The notes: generated by a model not told the origin, from the sequence alone. Counted from the stretch's first letter, positions 1-8,426 are shown. The stretch: DNA of 64,000 bases from Aquitalea aquatilis (GCF_005155025.1 NZ_CP039731.1:1178001-1242000); one strand, 5' to 3'. A program made the numbers and translations.

Positions 1-83
1 GGCGGGGTTGCCGTGTTCACAGCATGCGCGCCCCCTGCTGACAGCATATTGTCAGTAGCTGGTGGCATGGTGGGCTATGGATG

Positions 84-116
84 CAAAAAAACCACCGGTC
101 GGCAAACGCGGTGGTT
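84..116 (-). terminator. Rho-independent terminator after the aminotransferase gene
   Basis: On the minus strand an 8-bp stem (AACCACCG pairing with CGGTGGTT at 90-97 and 109-116) is followed directly by a run of T. It lies about 100 nt beyond the stop codon of the HisC-like gene and no other minus-strand gene ends here. Confidence 0.7.
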
Positions 117-219
117 GGTGGTGCTGCCCGGAGCCTGTCTGATCCGCTGCTTGGAGCGGCTAACAAAAGCGCAGCATCCCCAGAGCAAGGAGCTGCAACA
201 GGGTATTTGTTAGCCGTGC

Positions 220-1320
220 CTAGTCCAGCTGACCGGCCAGGGCGGCCAGCACACGGGCGCTGGTGGCCTGCGGGTGGGCGGTGATGCGCAGCATGTGGCG
301 CACTGCCGGGTGTTGCGGACGGTGGATGGCAATGCCGCATTGCAAGAGATGGCGCTGGATGGCCTCGGCCTGCAGCGCATCCGGGTAGGCCACACAGACA
401 AAATTGGTGTGCGAGGGCAGCGGCGTCAGGCCCTGATCGTACAAGGCATGGCTCAGGTGATGACGCAGGGTGATGGTTTGCGCCACCAGCTTGCGCGAGT
501 AGTCCGGGTCATCCAGCACGATTTGCGCGGCGGCCTGGGCAATGCTGGACAGCGCATATTGCGGACGGATCTGGTCGGCCTTGGCGATGATGTCGGCACT
601 GGCGATGGCATAGCCCACGCGCAGCCCGGCCAGCGCATAGGCCTTGGACAGGGTGCGCAGGCGCAGGGTGTGCGGCAGGATGCCCGTGGGCGGCGCATCG
701 GCGGCATCAGTACAGAAATCGACATAGGCCTCGTCCAGCAGCAGCAGGGTATGCGGCGGCAGCGCGGCGCGCAGGGTACGGATGTCTTCGGCCTGCCAGT
801 AATGGCCGGTGGGATTGTCCGGATTGGCCAGATACAGCACCGAGGCATGCTCGGCACGGGCCACTTCGGCCAGCCGCGCCAGATCCGGCCGCATGTGCTG
901 GCCGCGCTGGCAATAGGGCACTTCCAGCACGCGCGCACCCACGCCTTCGGCAAAGTAGCGGAAGCTCGGATAGGTACCAGCGGTGGTGACCACGGCATCG
1001 CCCGGGTTACAGGTCAGGCGCAATGCCAGCAGGATCAGGCTGTCGGCCCCGGTATCGAACAGCACTTCAGCCGCACTTACGCCATTGAGTTTTGCTGCCC
1101 GCTCACGCAAGGCATGGGCATAGGGGTCGGGATACAGCCTGGCCATTTCCGCCAGCGCCTTGCCCAGTTCGCCGGCCAGTGGCGATACCGGATCCGGCAG
1201 GCTCTCGTTGGAGCCGATGCGGGTCTTGATGCGGTGCCCCAGCGCCGTTTCCAGCTTCACGATGCCGGGAAAGGGATTGACGATGGTGTGGTGTTCGAGA
1301 TGGCGGGCAAAACGGGTCAT
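220..1320 (-). CDS. HisC-like PLP-dependent aminotransferase
   Basis: A 366-residue fold-type I aminotransferase of the histidinol-phosphate aminotransferase (HisC) group. The PLP-binding lysine is K226 in TLSKAYALAGLRVGY, and LANPDNPTG and LLLDEAYVDF are the usual cofactor-contact segments. The start used here (MTRFARHLEHH) is preferred over an upstream in-frame ATG because the family begins at about this point. There are no his genes next to it, so the true substrate may be histidinol phosphate, an aromatic amino acid, or another small amine; the sequence alone does not decide. It stands alone downstream of lptM and ends in a terminator. Confidence 0.85.
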   Translation of the reverse strand: MTRFARHLEHHTIVNPFPGIVKLETALGHRIKTRIGSNESLPDPVSPLAGELGKALAEMARLYPDPYAHALRERAAKLNGVSAAEVLFDTGADSLILLALRLTCNPGDAVVTTAGTYPSFRYFAEGVGARVLEVPYCQRGQHMRPDLARLAEVARAEHASVLYLANPDNPTGHYWQAEDIRTLRAALPPHTLLLLDEAYVDFCTDAADAPPTGILPHTLRLRTLSKAYALAGLRVGYAIASADIIAKADQIRPQYALSSIAQAAAQIVLDDPDYSRKLVAQTITLRHHLSHALYDQGLTPLPSHTNFVCVAYPDALQAEAIQRHLLQCGIAIHRPQHPAVRHMLRITAHPQATSARVLAALAGQLD

Positions 1321-1499
1321 GGCGGCTTTCGTCCTTGCAGCAGAACATTCTAGATGGCGACGGGGCGGCGACAAATCAGCAGATCAGCTAACGATAGCAT
1401 CCCGCAGGATAAGGCAGCCAAGACCGGCGGCACGGCAGTGTAGCGCTGGCGTGGGCCGGCGCTGCTGTGCCAGGGGTAAAAACCGGTAAAGGGGGCCGC

Positions 1500-1643
1500 T
1501 CAAGGGGCTGGTCTGGCCTCTGCCGCCGGTGCCGAGGCATGGCTGCGGGTTGGGTCCGGCTTGGGAAGATACAGGTTGCCTTTATAGCCACAGGCAGTCA
1601 CGACAAGGCTCAGGGCAAGGCAGGTCAGCATGGTTCGCAGCAT
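1500..1643 (-). CDS. lptM: LPS-assembly lipoprotein LptM (YifL-like)
   Basis: A 47-residue lipoprotein. A basic N-terminus and hydrophobic stretch lead to a lipobox ending at C18 (VTAC), followed by GYKGNLYLPKPD, the conserved core of the LptM/YifL family, and then a Pro/Ala-rich tail. The family is known to help LptD mature in the LPS translocon at the outer membrane. A longer reading frame starts 13 codons upstream, but the signal peptide fits a start at MLRTML. In many proteobacteria the next gene is lysA or dapF; here neither follows. The cyaY gene diverges from it, which is the usual neighbour. Confidence 0.85.
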   Translation of the reverse strand: MLRTMLTCLALSLVVTACGYKGNLYLPKPDPTRSHASAPAAEARPAP

Positions 1644-1705
1644 AAAAAGCAGTCCGGTGTGGCAAAATCCCGAGTCTAGCACACGCGATTCAAGGAAGAG
1701 ACGAC

Positions 1706-2026
1706 ATGAACGAGAGCGAATTTCTGGATGTGACCGACCGCATTTTCAGCCGGATCGAAGATGCCATCGACGATGCCGGCGTGGATGCCGACTTTGTCAG
1801 CAATGGCAATGTGCTGGAAATCGAATTCGACGACGGCGGCAAGATCGTGGTCAATCGCCATGCCGCCAATCAGGAACTATGGATCGCAGCCAAGAGCGGC
1901 GGCTACCACTTTGCCTTCAAGGATGGCCAGTGGCTGGCGGCACGTGACGGTGCCGAGTTCTTCAGCACGCTGAAAACAGCCATCGCCCAGGCTTGTGGCG
2001 AGCCGGGGCTGGAGCTGGATATCTGA
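1706..2026 (+). CDS. cyaY: Frataxin homologue CyaY
   Basis: A 106-residue protein with the full frataxin fold: an acidic first helix (NESEFLDVTDRIFSRIEDAID), then the beta-sheet region with VLEIEFDDGGKIVVNRH and ELWIAAKSGGYHF. The acidic ridge that binds iron is visible near residues 20-25 and 40-45. CyaY regulates iron-sulfur cluster assembly through IscS. An AAGGAAGAGAC stretch ahead of the ATG serves as ribosome binding site. Its stop codon overlaps the start of the next gene (TGATG), so the two are probably translationally coupled. Confidence 0.95.
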   Translation: MNESEFLDVTDRIFSRIEDAIDDAGVDADFVSNGNVLEIEFDDGGKIVVNRHAANQELWIAAKSGGYHFAFKDGQWLAARDGAEFFSTLKTAIAQACGEPGLELDI

Positions 2027-2442
2027 TGCAGGCTGTGTGGCTGGCGCTGGGCGGGCTGGTGGTCTCGGCCTTTACCTCATCCACCATCCTGCCGGGCAAC
2101 TCCGAAGTGGTGCTGGCCGCCTTTCTTTACAAATGGCCGGACTGGCTGTGGCCGGCCCTGCTGCTGGCCACCGTGGCCAATAGTGCCGGCAGTGCCACCA
2201 GCCTGTGGCTGGGGCGGGTGGCTCCCAAAAAGGAAGTGTCACCGCGCATCCGCCGCTGGTTTGAGCGCTATGGCCCGGCGGTGCTGTTGCTCAGCTGGGT
2301 GCCGCTGATCGGCGATGCCCTACCGCTGGCCGCCGGCTGGCTGCGCCTGCCCTGGTTGCCCAGCCTGTTGTGGCTGACCGTGGGCAAGGCAGTGCGCTAT
2401 CTGGTACTGGCCTGGGGCGTGCTGGCGGCGCTGCATGCCTGA
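2026..2442 (+). CDS. YqaA-family (DedA-related) inner membrane protein
   Basis: A 138-residue protein with about four membrane segments. STILPGNSEVVLAAF near the N-terminus and FERYGPAVLLLSWVPLIGDALPLAAGWLR are typical of the YqaA branch of the SNARE-associated/DedA superfamily, whose members are linked to lipid scrambling or membrane homeostasis, though the role of YqaA itself is not settled. The start at the ATG overlapping the cyaY stop is chosen over one 11 codons upstream inside cyaY. No functional link with CyaY is evident beyond co-transcription. Confidence 0.85.
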   Translation: MQAVWLALGGLVVSAFTSSTILPGNSEVVLAAFLYKWPDWLWPALLLATVANSAGSATSLWLGRVAPKKEVSPRIRRWFERYGPAVLLLSWVPLIGDALPLAAGWLRLPWLPSLLWLTVGKAVRYLVLAWGVLAALHA

Positions 2443-2514
2443 TCATGCGCAAGCGGGTTGGCATGTGCTGGCGCTGAGGGTTTACAATTCAGGCAATTCT
2501 TATCTCGAGCTTCC

Positions 2515-3288
2515 ATGAGCCAACATATTCCCCGCAAACGCTTTGGCCAGAATTTTCTGCAAGATGCCAGCGTGATTGAAAACATCGTGCACGCGGTCAA
2601 TCCGCAGCCTGCCGATGTGGTCATCGAAATCGGTCCCGGTCTGGGCGCCATTACCAAGCCGCTGCTGGATCGCCTGCCGCATCTGCATGTGGCGGAAATC
2701 GACCGCGACATCATCGCCCGCCTGAAAAAGGAATTCCCGCCGGAACGCCTGACCATCCATGAAGGCGATGCGCTCAAGTTCGACTTTGGCTCCATTAGCG
2801 ATGGCGCGTTCAAGATTGTCGGCAACCTGCCCTACAACATCTCCACCCCGCTGCTGTTCCACCTGGCCAGCTTTGGCCAGCGTGTGACCGACATGCACTT
2901 CATGCTGCAAAAAGAAGTGGTGGACCGCATGCTGGCGGAGCCTTCCACCACCGATTTCGGCCGCCTGACGGTGATGCTGCAGTACCGCTTTGAAATGGAG
3001 CTGGTGCTGAACGTGCCGCCGGATGCCTTCTGGCCGCCACCGAAAGTGGATTCGGCCGTGGTGCGCATGATTCCGGCCCCGGGACGCTGCGGTGTGGCCC
3101 GTGATGAAAAAGCATTGGAAGAACTGGTGACCAAGGCCTTCTCGCAGCGCCGCAAGACCCTGCGCAACAACCTGAAGGGCGTGCTGGAACTGGCCGATTT
3201 CGAAGCGCTGGGCATAGACCCGGGCCTGCGGCCGGAAAACCTGGCGGTGGAGGATTTTGTCCGCATGGCGAACCACCTGTCCGCCTGA
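2515..3288 (+). CDS. rsmA: 16S rRNA (adenine1518-N6/adenine1519-N6)-dimethyltransferase RsmA (KsgA)
   Basis: A 257-residue S-adenosylmethionine-dependent methyltransferase that dimethylates two adjacent adenines in helix 45 of 16S rRNA late in 30S assembly. It opens with [14 protein letters not shown], has the SAM loop [10 protein letters not shown] and the catalytic NLPYN motif, and a C-terminal helical domain ([14 protein letters not shown]). Length agrees with the family. The start MSQHIP is preferred over an ATG 19 codons upstream, which would add an atypical extension. Confidence 0.97.
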   Translation: MSQHIPRKRFGQNFLQDASVIENIVHAVNPQPADVVIEIGPGLGAITKPLLDRLPHLHVAEIDRDIIARLKKEFPPERLTIHEGDALKFDFGSISDGAFKIVGNLPYNISTPLLFHLASFGQRVTDMHFMLQKEVVDRMLAEPSTTDFGRLTVMLQYRFEMELVLNVPPDAFWPPPKVDSAVVRMIPAPGRCGVARDEKALEELVTKAFSQRRKTLRNNLKGVLELADFEALGIDPGLRPENLAVEDFVRMANHLSA

Positions 3289-3620
3289 ACTGTCGCAACA
3301 AATTGACAAGTGCTACCCCGTCGGCGGCACTTGTTGCAGTGCCGCTTGCATACTGTCGCCACTGGCCGCAGAATCGCAAACTTTTCACCCCGGCCTGGTC
3401 GGGGTGTGCAGTAATACAGGGAGAGCCGCCCGCATAAAGAGGCGGTGACTGTAAGCAGGACATCCGGCAGCGTCCGGCTGGCAGGTAAACGGGGGTTTAC
3501 CGGTCGTACCAGCCTGGCTGTGCCTGTTACCTGCTGCTGGATAATCCAGCCTATAACAGCAGTGTCCGCGGTCTTCGGGCTAAGGGCAGTGATCGATCAA
3601 GGACCCCAGGAGAAACTTAT
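3289..3620 (+). other. Structured non-coding region between rsmA and gltI
   Basis: No gene is visible in these 332 bases. Just after rsmA a hairpin with 8-bp arms (ACAAGTGC 3306-3313, GCACTTGT 3327-3334) may mark the end of that transcript, although no T-run follows. Further on, GGTAAAC and GTTTACC form a perfect 7-bp stem around a GGGG loop (about 3484-3501), and smaller stems surround it (GCCGCC with GGCGGT, CTGGA with TCCAG). The region ends with the gltI ribosome binding site (CCAGGAGAAAC). It is probably the 5' leader of the glt operon. Confidence 0.5.
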
Positions 3621-4520
3621 ATGAAGCTTTGCACCCGTCTTATCTCTGCAGCAACCCTGGCCGCTCTGGCCAGCACCCCGGCATTTGCCGCCGAACTGAC
3701 CGGCACCCTGAAGAAAATCAAGGAGTCCGGTGTCATCGTACTGGGCAACCGCGATGCCTCCATTCCTTTCTCCTACTACGACAATAACCAGAAGCCCATT
3801 GGCTACTCGGTCGATCTGGCCAACAAGGTTGTCGAAGAAGTGAAGAAAGAGCTGAAAATGCCGAACCTGCAGGTCAAGTACAATCTGGTGACCTCGCAGA
3901 CCCGTATCCCGCTGGTACAGAACGGTACGGTCGATCTGGAATGTGGCTCCACCACCAATAACGTCGAGCGCCAGAAGCAAGTGGCCTTCTCGGTGGGCAT
4001 CTTCGAAATCGGCACCCGCCTGCTGACCGCCAAGACCTCCGGCGTGAAAGACTTTGCCGACCTGAAAGGCAAGAACGTCGTCACCACCGCCGGTACCACT
4101 TCCGAGCGTCTGCTCAAGGCCATGAATGCCGACAAGCAACTGGGCATGAGCATCATCTCTGCCAAGGATCATGGCGAATCCTTCCTGATGCTGGAATCCG
4201 GCCGCGCCGTGGCCTTCATGATGGACGATGCCCTGTTGTACGGCGAAATGGCCAAGGCCAAGAGCCCGGCCAACTGGGTGGTCACCGGCAAGCCGCAGTC
4301 GTTTGAAATCTATGGCTGCATGCTGCGCAAGGACGACGCTGCCTTCAAGAAGGTGGTGGACGACGCCATCAAGGCCACTTACAAGTCCGGCGAAGTGAAC
4401 AAGATCTACGCCAAGTGGTTCACCAGCCCGGTTCCGCCCAAGGGCCTGAACCTGAGCTTCCCGATGTCCGAAGTGGTGAAGGAACTGATCGCCAAGCCGA
4501 CCGACAAGGCCGCCGAATAA
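3621..4520 (+). CDS. gltI: Glutamate/aspartate ABC transporter, periplasmic binding protein GltI
   Basis: A 299-residue periplasmic solute-binding protein of SBP family 3. A signal peptide of about 23 residues ends at AFA-AELTG. GYSVDLANKVVEEV, TSQTRIPLVQNGTVDLECGSTTNN and GKNVVTTAGTTSERLLK are typical of GltI/AatJ, which binds L-glutamate and L-aspartate. It is the first gene of the gltIJKL operon. About 236 bases with three strong stem-loops separate it from gltJ, which would favour higher levels of binding protein than permease. Confidence 0.95.
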   Translation: MKLCTRLISAATLAALASTPAFAAELTGTLKKIKESGVIVLGNRDASIPFSYYDNNQKPIGYSVDLANKVVEEVKKELKMPNLQVKYNLVTSQTRIPLVQNGTVDLECGSTTNNVERQKQVAFSVGIFEIGTRLLTAKTSGVKDFADLKGKNVVTTAGTTSERLLKAMNADKQLGMSIISAKDHGESFLMLESGRAVAFMMDDALLYGEMAKAKSPANWVVTGKPQSFEIYGCMLRKDDAAFKKVVDDAIKATYKSGEVNKIYAKWFTSPVPPKGLNLSFPMSEVVKELIAKPTDKAAE

Positions 4521-4547
4521 GCGATTCCTTGCTGTAGTGCAGATGAT

Positions 4548-4738
4548 GAGCCGGCAGATGCCGGCTCAATTGCTGCCTGCCTGTTTTCCCTCCGTGCTAC
4601 CGGCTATAACGGCAGCACGGGGCGGTGGCGCATCTGCCCTTGCTGTCTGCCCAAGAGCAGGCAGGGACTTCATCCGACTCCCATGGTTTCCCGCTACCGG
4701 GAGGCATGCGGCTGTCGGCAGCAGACGCTTGCGTCTGC
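4548..4738 (+). promoter_or_regulatory. Three intercistronic stem-loops between gltI and gltJ
   Basis: Three perfect or near-perfect hairpins are seen: GAGCCGGC/GCCGGCTC at 4548-4567, CCGTGCT/AGCACGG with an inner CCG/CGG at 4592-4620, and GCAGACGC/GCGTCTGC around a TT loop at 4721-4738. The first is followed by a weak T-rich stretch; the last lies immediately before the gltJ ribosome binding site (CAGGAG). By analogy with other binding-protein-dependent operons they may stop exonucleases or attenuate readthrough, giving differential expression. The role is inferred. Confidence 0.55.
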
Positions 4739-4756
4739 TTGCATCAGGAGAAAAAC

Positions 4757-5500
4757 ATGAACTACCACTGGGACTGGGGTATTTTTTTCAAGTCCACCGG
4801 TGTCGGCAGTGAAATCTACCTGAACTGGTTTGTTTCCGGTCTGGGCTGGACTATTGCCGTGGCGCTGGCTGGCTGGGCGATTGCCCTGCTGCTGGGCTCG
4901 GTACTGGGTGTCATGCGCACCCTGCCGGGCAAGCTGCTGCCCACCATCGCCACCACCTATGTCGAGTTGTTCCGTAACGTGCCGCTGTTGGTGCAGTTGT
5001 TCATCTGGTACTTCCTGGTACCGGACCTGCTGCCCACGCCGCTGGAAATGTGGTTCAAGCAGGGCATCAGCCCGGCGGCATCCGCCTATCTGTCGGTGGT
5101 GGTGTGCCTGGGCCTGTTTACTGCCGCCCGCGTTTGCGAGCAGGTACGTACCGGTATTCAGGCGCTGCCGCGCGGTCAGAACAATGCGGCGCTGGCCATG
5201 GGCTTTTCCACGGCGCAGGCCTACCGTTTCGTGCTGCTGCCGCAGGCTTTCCGCATCATCATTCCGCCGCTGACCAGCGAGTTTCTGAACATTTTCAAGA
5301 ACTCCTCGGTGGCCTCGCTGATTGGCCTGATGGAGCTGTTGGCGCAAACCAAGCAAACCGCCGAGTTTTCCGCCAATATTTTCGAAGCCTTCACCCTGGC
5401 AACGCTGATCTACTTTGTCCTCAACATGAGCCTGATGGGCTTCATGGCCTGGGTGGAAAAGCGGGTGCGCATTCCCGGCATGATGGGAGGTAGCAAATAA
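4757..5500 (+). CDS. gltJ: Glutamate/aspartate ABC transporter permease GltJ
   Basis: A 247-residue inner membrane permease of the HisM/GltJ family. It carries the EAA loop (RTGIQALPRGQNNAALAMGF) that contacts the ATPase, and several membrane segments. The start MNYHWDWG is chosen because CAGGAG precedes it by a proper distance; an ATG 44 codons upstream would translate through the stem-loop region. The stop codon overlaps the ATG of gltK (TAATG). With GltK it forms the membrane channel of the importer. Confidence 0.95.
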   Translation: MNYHWDWGIFFKSTGVGSEIYLNWFVSGLGWTIAVALAGWAIALLLGSVLGVMRTLPGKLLPTIATTYVELFRNVPLLVQLFIWYFLVPDLLPTPLEMWFKQGISPAASAYLSVVVCLGLFTAARVCEQVRTGIQALPRGQNNAALAMGFSTAQAYRFVLLPQAFRIIIPPLTSEFLNIFKNSSVASLIGLMELLAQTKQTAEFSANIFEAFTLATLIYFVLNMSLMGFMAWVEKRVRIPGMMGGSK

Positions 5501-6171
5501 TGGCCCTTGATTTCAGTCAGATCATCCCCGCCCTGCCCGGCCTGGCCGATGGCATGGTGCTGACGCTCAAACTGCTGGTGATGGCAGTGGGCGGCGGCGT
5601 GGTACTGGGCACCCTGCTGGCGCTGGCGCGACTATCGGACAACCTGCTGCTGTCGCGGCTGGCCAAGTGGTACGTCAATTACTTCCGTTCGATACCGCTG
5701 CTGCTGGTCATCTCCTGGTTCTACCTGGTGGTGCCCATGGTACTGAGCTGGATCACCGGCGACCTGACCCCGGTGGGGGCCTTTACCTCCTGCCTGGTGG
5801 CCTTCGTGATGTTCGAGGCGGCGTATTTCTCCGAAATCGTCCGCGCCGGCATCCAGTCCATTTCGCGCGGGCAGATCAATGCCGCCTACGCGCTGGGCAT
5901 GAGTTATGGCCATGCCATGCGGCTGGTGATCCTGCCGCAGGCTTTCCGCAAAATGATGCCGCTCTTGCTGCAGCAAAGTATCATCCTGTTCCAGGACACC
6001 TCGCTGGTGTATGCGGTGGGCTTGATGGACTTTCTCAATACCGCCCGCTCCAAGGGCGATGTCGTTGGTTTGCCGCATGAATTCCTGCTGTTTGCCGGTG
6101 CGGTTTACTTCGTGATCAGTTTCGGCGCGTCGCAATGGGTGAAGCGTCTGCAAAAAAGGTTTGCTGTATGA
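5500..6171 (+). CDS. gltK: Glutamate/aspartate ABC transporter permease GltK
   Basis: A 223-residue permease paralogous to GltJ, with the EAA loop RAGIQSISRGQINAAYALGM near residue 125 and a FRSIPLLLVISWFY segment typical of polar amino acid permeases. One base overlaps gltJ upstream, and four bases overlap gltL downstream, so the three genes are likely translationally coupled. Confidence 0.95.
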   Translation: MALDFSQIIPALPGLADGMVLTLKLLVMAVGGGVVLGTLLALARLSDNLLLSRLAKWYVNYFRSIPLLLVISWFYLVVPMVLSWITGDLTPVGAFTSCLVAFVMFEAAYFSEIVRAGIQSISRGQINAAYALGMSYGHAMRLVILPQAFRKMMPLLLQQSIILFQDTSLVYAVGLMDFLNTARSKGDVVGLPHEFLLFAGAVYFVISFGASQWVKRLQKRFAV

Positions 6172-6911
6172 GCGCGATGATTAGCATCAACAATGTAAGC
6201 AAGTGGTATGGCGACTTTCAGGTACTGACCGACTGCACCACCGGCGTCAAAAAAGGCGAGGTGGTGGTGGTGTGCGGGCCGTCCGGTTCCGGCAAATCCA
6301 CCCTGATCAAGTGCGTCAATGCGCTGGAACCTTTCCAGAAAGGTGAAATCATTGTCGACGGCATCGCGGTGGGCGATCCGAAAACCGATCTGCCCAAGCT
6401 GCGCAGCCGTGTCGGCATGGTGTTCCAGCATTTCGAGCTGTTCCCGCATCTGTCCATCACCGAGAACCTGGCCATCGCCCAGGTCAAGGTGCTGGGCCGC
6501 AGCCAGGACGAAGCGCGGGAAAAGGGCCTGAAGCTGCTGGATCGCGTTGGCCTGAAAGCCCATGCCCACAAATTTCCCGGCCAGTTGTCCGGTGGTCAGC
6601 AGCAGCGCGTGGCCATCGCCCGTGCGCTAGCGATGGACCCCATCGCCATGCTGTTCGACGAGCCGACCAGTGCGCTGGACCCGGAAATGATCAATGAAGT
6701 GCTGGACGTGATGACCGAGCTGGCCCAGGAAGGCATGACCATGATGTGCGTCACCCACGAAATGGGCTTTGCCCGTCGGGTGGCACACCGCGTCATCTTC
6801 ATGGACAAGGGTGCCATCGTGGAAGACTGCGACAAGGATGCCTTTTTTGGCGACATCAATGCCCGCTCCGAGCGTGCCCGTCAGTTCCTGTCGAAGATTC
6901 TGCAACACTAA
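6168..6911 (+). CDS. gltL: Glutamate/aspartate ABC transporter ATP-binding protein GltL
   Basis: A 247-residue ATPase. It shows Walker A (CGPSGSGKST), the ABC signature LSGGQQQR, Walker B with the catalytic glutamate (AMLFDEPTSALDPE) and the H-loop (CVTHEMGFA). It energises import of glutamate and aspartate through GltJK. The start at MSAMISI overlaps the gltK stop (ATGA) and fits the family length. A terminator follows within 20 bases, closing the operon. Confidence 0.97.
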   Translation: MSAMISINNVSKWYGDFQVLTDCTTGVKKGEVVVVCGPSGSGKSTLIKCVNALEPFQKGEIIVDGIAVGDPKTDLPKLRSRVGMVFQHFELFPHLSITENLAIAQVKVLGRSQDEAREKGLKLLDRVGLKAHAHKFPGQLSGGQQQRVAIARALAMDPIAMLFDEPTSALDPEMINEVLDVMTELAQEGMTMMCVTHEMGFARRVAHRVIFMDKGAIVEDCDKDAFFGDINARSERARQFLSKILQH

Positions 6912-6928
6912 GCACTGCAGCAAACCAG

Positions 6929-6953
6929 AAACCCGGCAACGCCGGGTTTTTTT
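6929..6953 (+). terminator. Rho-independent terminator of the glt operon
   Basis: AACCCGGC and GCCGGGTT form an 8-bp stem around AAC, followed by a run of seven T. It starts 18 bases after the gltL stop codon. Confidence 0.9.
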
Positions 6954-7049
6954 ATGCCGAGCCGGTAGGCTTGCTCAGGCAACTAAGCAGGATATTTTCC
7001 CAATATTGCTTAATAGCGCCATGGCTATGACATTGTTATTGTTATTAGT

Positions 7050-7090
7050 TGATAATACTTACAAATGATGTAAACGTTAATGTATTATCA
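7050..7090. promoter_or_regulatory. AT-rich inverted repeat upstream of the EAL-HDOD gene
   Basis: TGATAATAC (7050-7058) and GTATTATCA (7082-7090) are perfect 9-bp inverted arms, with a smaller TTAC/GTAA pair nested between them. The surrounding 100 bases are strikingly AT-rich compared with the rest of the window. It lies 80 bases ahead of the next start codon and may be an operator or a promoter region. The binding protein is unknown. Confidence 0.4.
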
Positions 7091-7169
7091 TTGGAGAAAA
7101 TTACCTGCTAACCTCTCTGCACCGCGCCTACACTGACGATAGCGCTAACCTTTCCAGCCAGACCAGTCC

Positions 7170-8381
7170 ATGTATTCAACCCGCTATCTTGGGCGTCAGC
7201 CCATCGTTGATGCCAACCAGCAGTTGGTGGCTTACGAACTGTTGTTCCGCTCCAGCCAGGCCAATGTCGCCAGGGTCGACGACGACGTGATGGCGACCAC
7301 GGCGGTGATCCGGCATGCCTTTGTCGATCTGGGCGTGGGCGAGGTGCTGGGTGACCGTCTGGGCTTCATCAATGTCAGCGAAACCCTGCTGATGGATGAT
7401 CTGCTGGATGTGCTGCCTTGTGACAAGGTGGTGCTGGAAATCCTGGAAACGGTAAAGGTGACGCCGCCCTTGCTGGAGCGACTGGCCGAGCTGCGGCGCA
7501 AGGGTTTCCGGCTGGCGATGGATGATGTGGTGGAGCTGGATGCCGACAGATTGGCCCTGCTGCCGCTGGTGGACATCGTCAAGATCGACCTGGTGGCACT
7601 CAACCTGCTGCAATTGCGTCAGCTGGTGGCCGATCTGGCGGGCTTCCCCGGCATTCTGCTGGCGGAGAAGGTGGATACGGTAGAGCAGTTCGAACTGTGC
7701 CGCGAGCTGGGCATCCAGTGGTTCCAGGGCTATTTCTTTGCGCGCCCCACCGTGCTGTCCACCCGCCAGGCCAATGCCAGCCAGCATGCCATGCTCAGCC
7801 TACTGGGCTTGTTGATGAGCGATGCCGACAACGACGAGCTGTCCCAGGCGCTGAAACTGGCACCGGACGTGGTGCTGATGCTGATGAAACTCAGCTCGAC
7901 GGCCTCGGCCGCGACCCGACGGCCGGTGGCCTCGGTGAGCGAGGCCATCATGTTGCTGGGGCGGGCCAAGATCAAGCGCTGGTCAATGCTGTTGCTGTTT
8001 GCCAGCAATGCCACCGATATCCAGCCGCAGCGCAACCCGCTGCTGGAGCTGGCGGCCACGCGCGGCCGCATCATGGAGCTGCTGGCCGAAGCCTGCTATC
8101 CGGAGCGGCGCGATGTCAGGGAAAGTGCCTTCATGATAGGCATGCTGTCGCTGGTGGATGTGCTGGTACAGCAGCCCAAGGCCGAGGTGATTGCCAGCCT
8201 GCCGATTGAGGACAGCCTGAAAGAAGCCGTACTGGAAGGCCGCCATGTGCTGGGCGAATTGCTGCGTGTGGCGCTGAGTCTGGAAGACGATGCCGCCCCG
8301 CATCCGGCAGGCTACGACCCGGAAGTGCTGATGCGGGTGGAAACCCAGGCGCTGGACTGGGTCAACAGCATGTGGAAGTAA
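7170..8381 (+). CDS. EAL-HDOD signalling protein (YuxH type)
   Basis: A 403-residue protein with an N-terminal EAL-like domain (about 1-190) and a C-terminal HDOD domain (about 200-390). In the first domain the EAL signature is replaced by YELLFRS, while DD (AMDDV), VKID and EKVDT remain, so c-di-GMP hydrolysis is unlikely without the first metal ligand. The HDOD half shows ALKLAPDVVLMLMKLSS and GRAKIKRWSMLLLF. Members of this family act in motility and c-di-GMP-linked control, for example CdgJ of Vibrio. Its location near pilTU fits a role in surface behaviour, but that is inference. Confidence 0.85.
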   Translation: MYSTRYLGRQPIVDANQQLVAYELLFRSSQANVARVDDDVMATTAVIRHAFVDLGVGEVLGDRLGFINVSETLLMDDLLDVLPCDKVVLEILETVKVTPPLLERLAELRRKGFRLAMDDVVELDADRLALLPLVDIVKIDLVALNLLQLRQLVADLAGFPGILLAEKVDTVEQFELCRELGIQWFQGYFFARPTVLSTRQANASQHAMLSLLGLLMSDADNDELSQALKLAPDVVLMLMKLSSTASAATRRPVASVSEAIMLLGRAKIKRWSMLLLFASNATDIQPQRNPLLELAATRGRIMELLAEACYPERRDVRESAFMIGMLSLVDVLVQQPKAEVIASLPIEDSLKEAVLEGRHVLGELLRVALSLEDDAAPHPAGYDPEVLMRVETQALDWVNSMWK

Positions 8382-8385
8382 ACAC

Positions 8386-8421
8386 CGGGCAGCCTGCCGC
8401 ACCACACCGGCCTGCTGCCCG
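8386..8421. terminator. Stem-loop between two converging genes
   Basis: CGGGCAGC (8386-8393) and GCTGCCCG (8414-8421) are perfect 8-bp arms in the 45-base gap between converging genes. There is no T-run on either strand, so it may act as a transcript end or an mRNA 3' barrier and not as a classical terminator. Confidence 0.35.
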
Positions 8422-8426
8422 CGTCA

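Noticed and set aside
1-219. Short frames before the aminotransferase gene
   Set aside because: They cross the terminator and have no codon or family support.
7050-7090. AT-rich dyad read as a Fur box
   Set aside because: Only parts resemble GATAATGATAATCATTATC, and the arms are too far apart for the 19-bp site.
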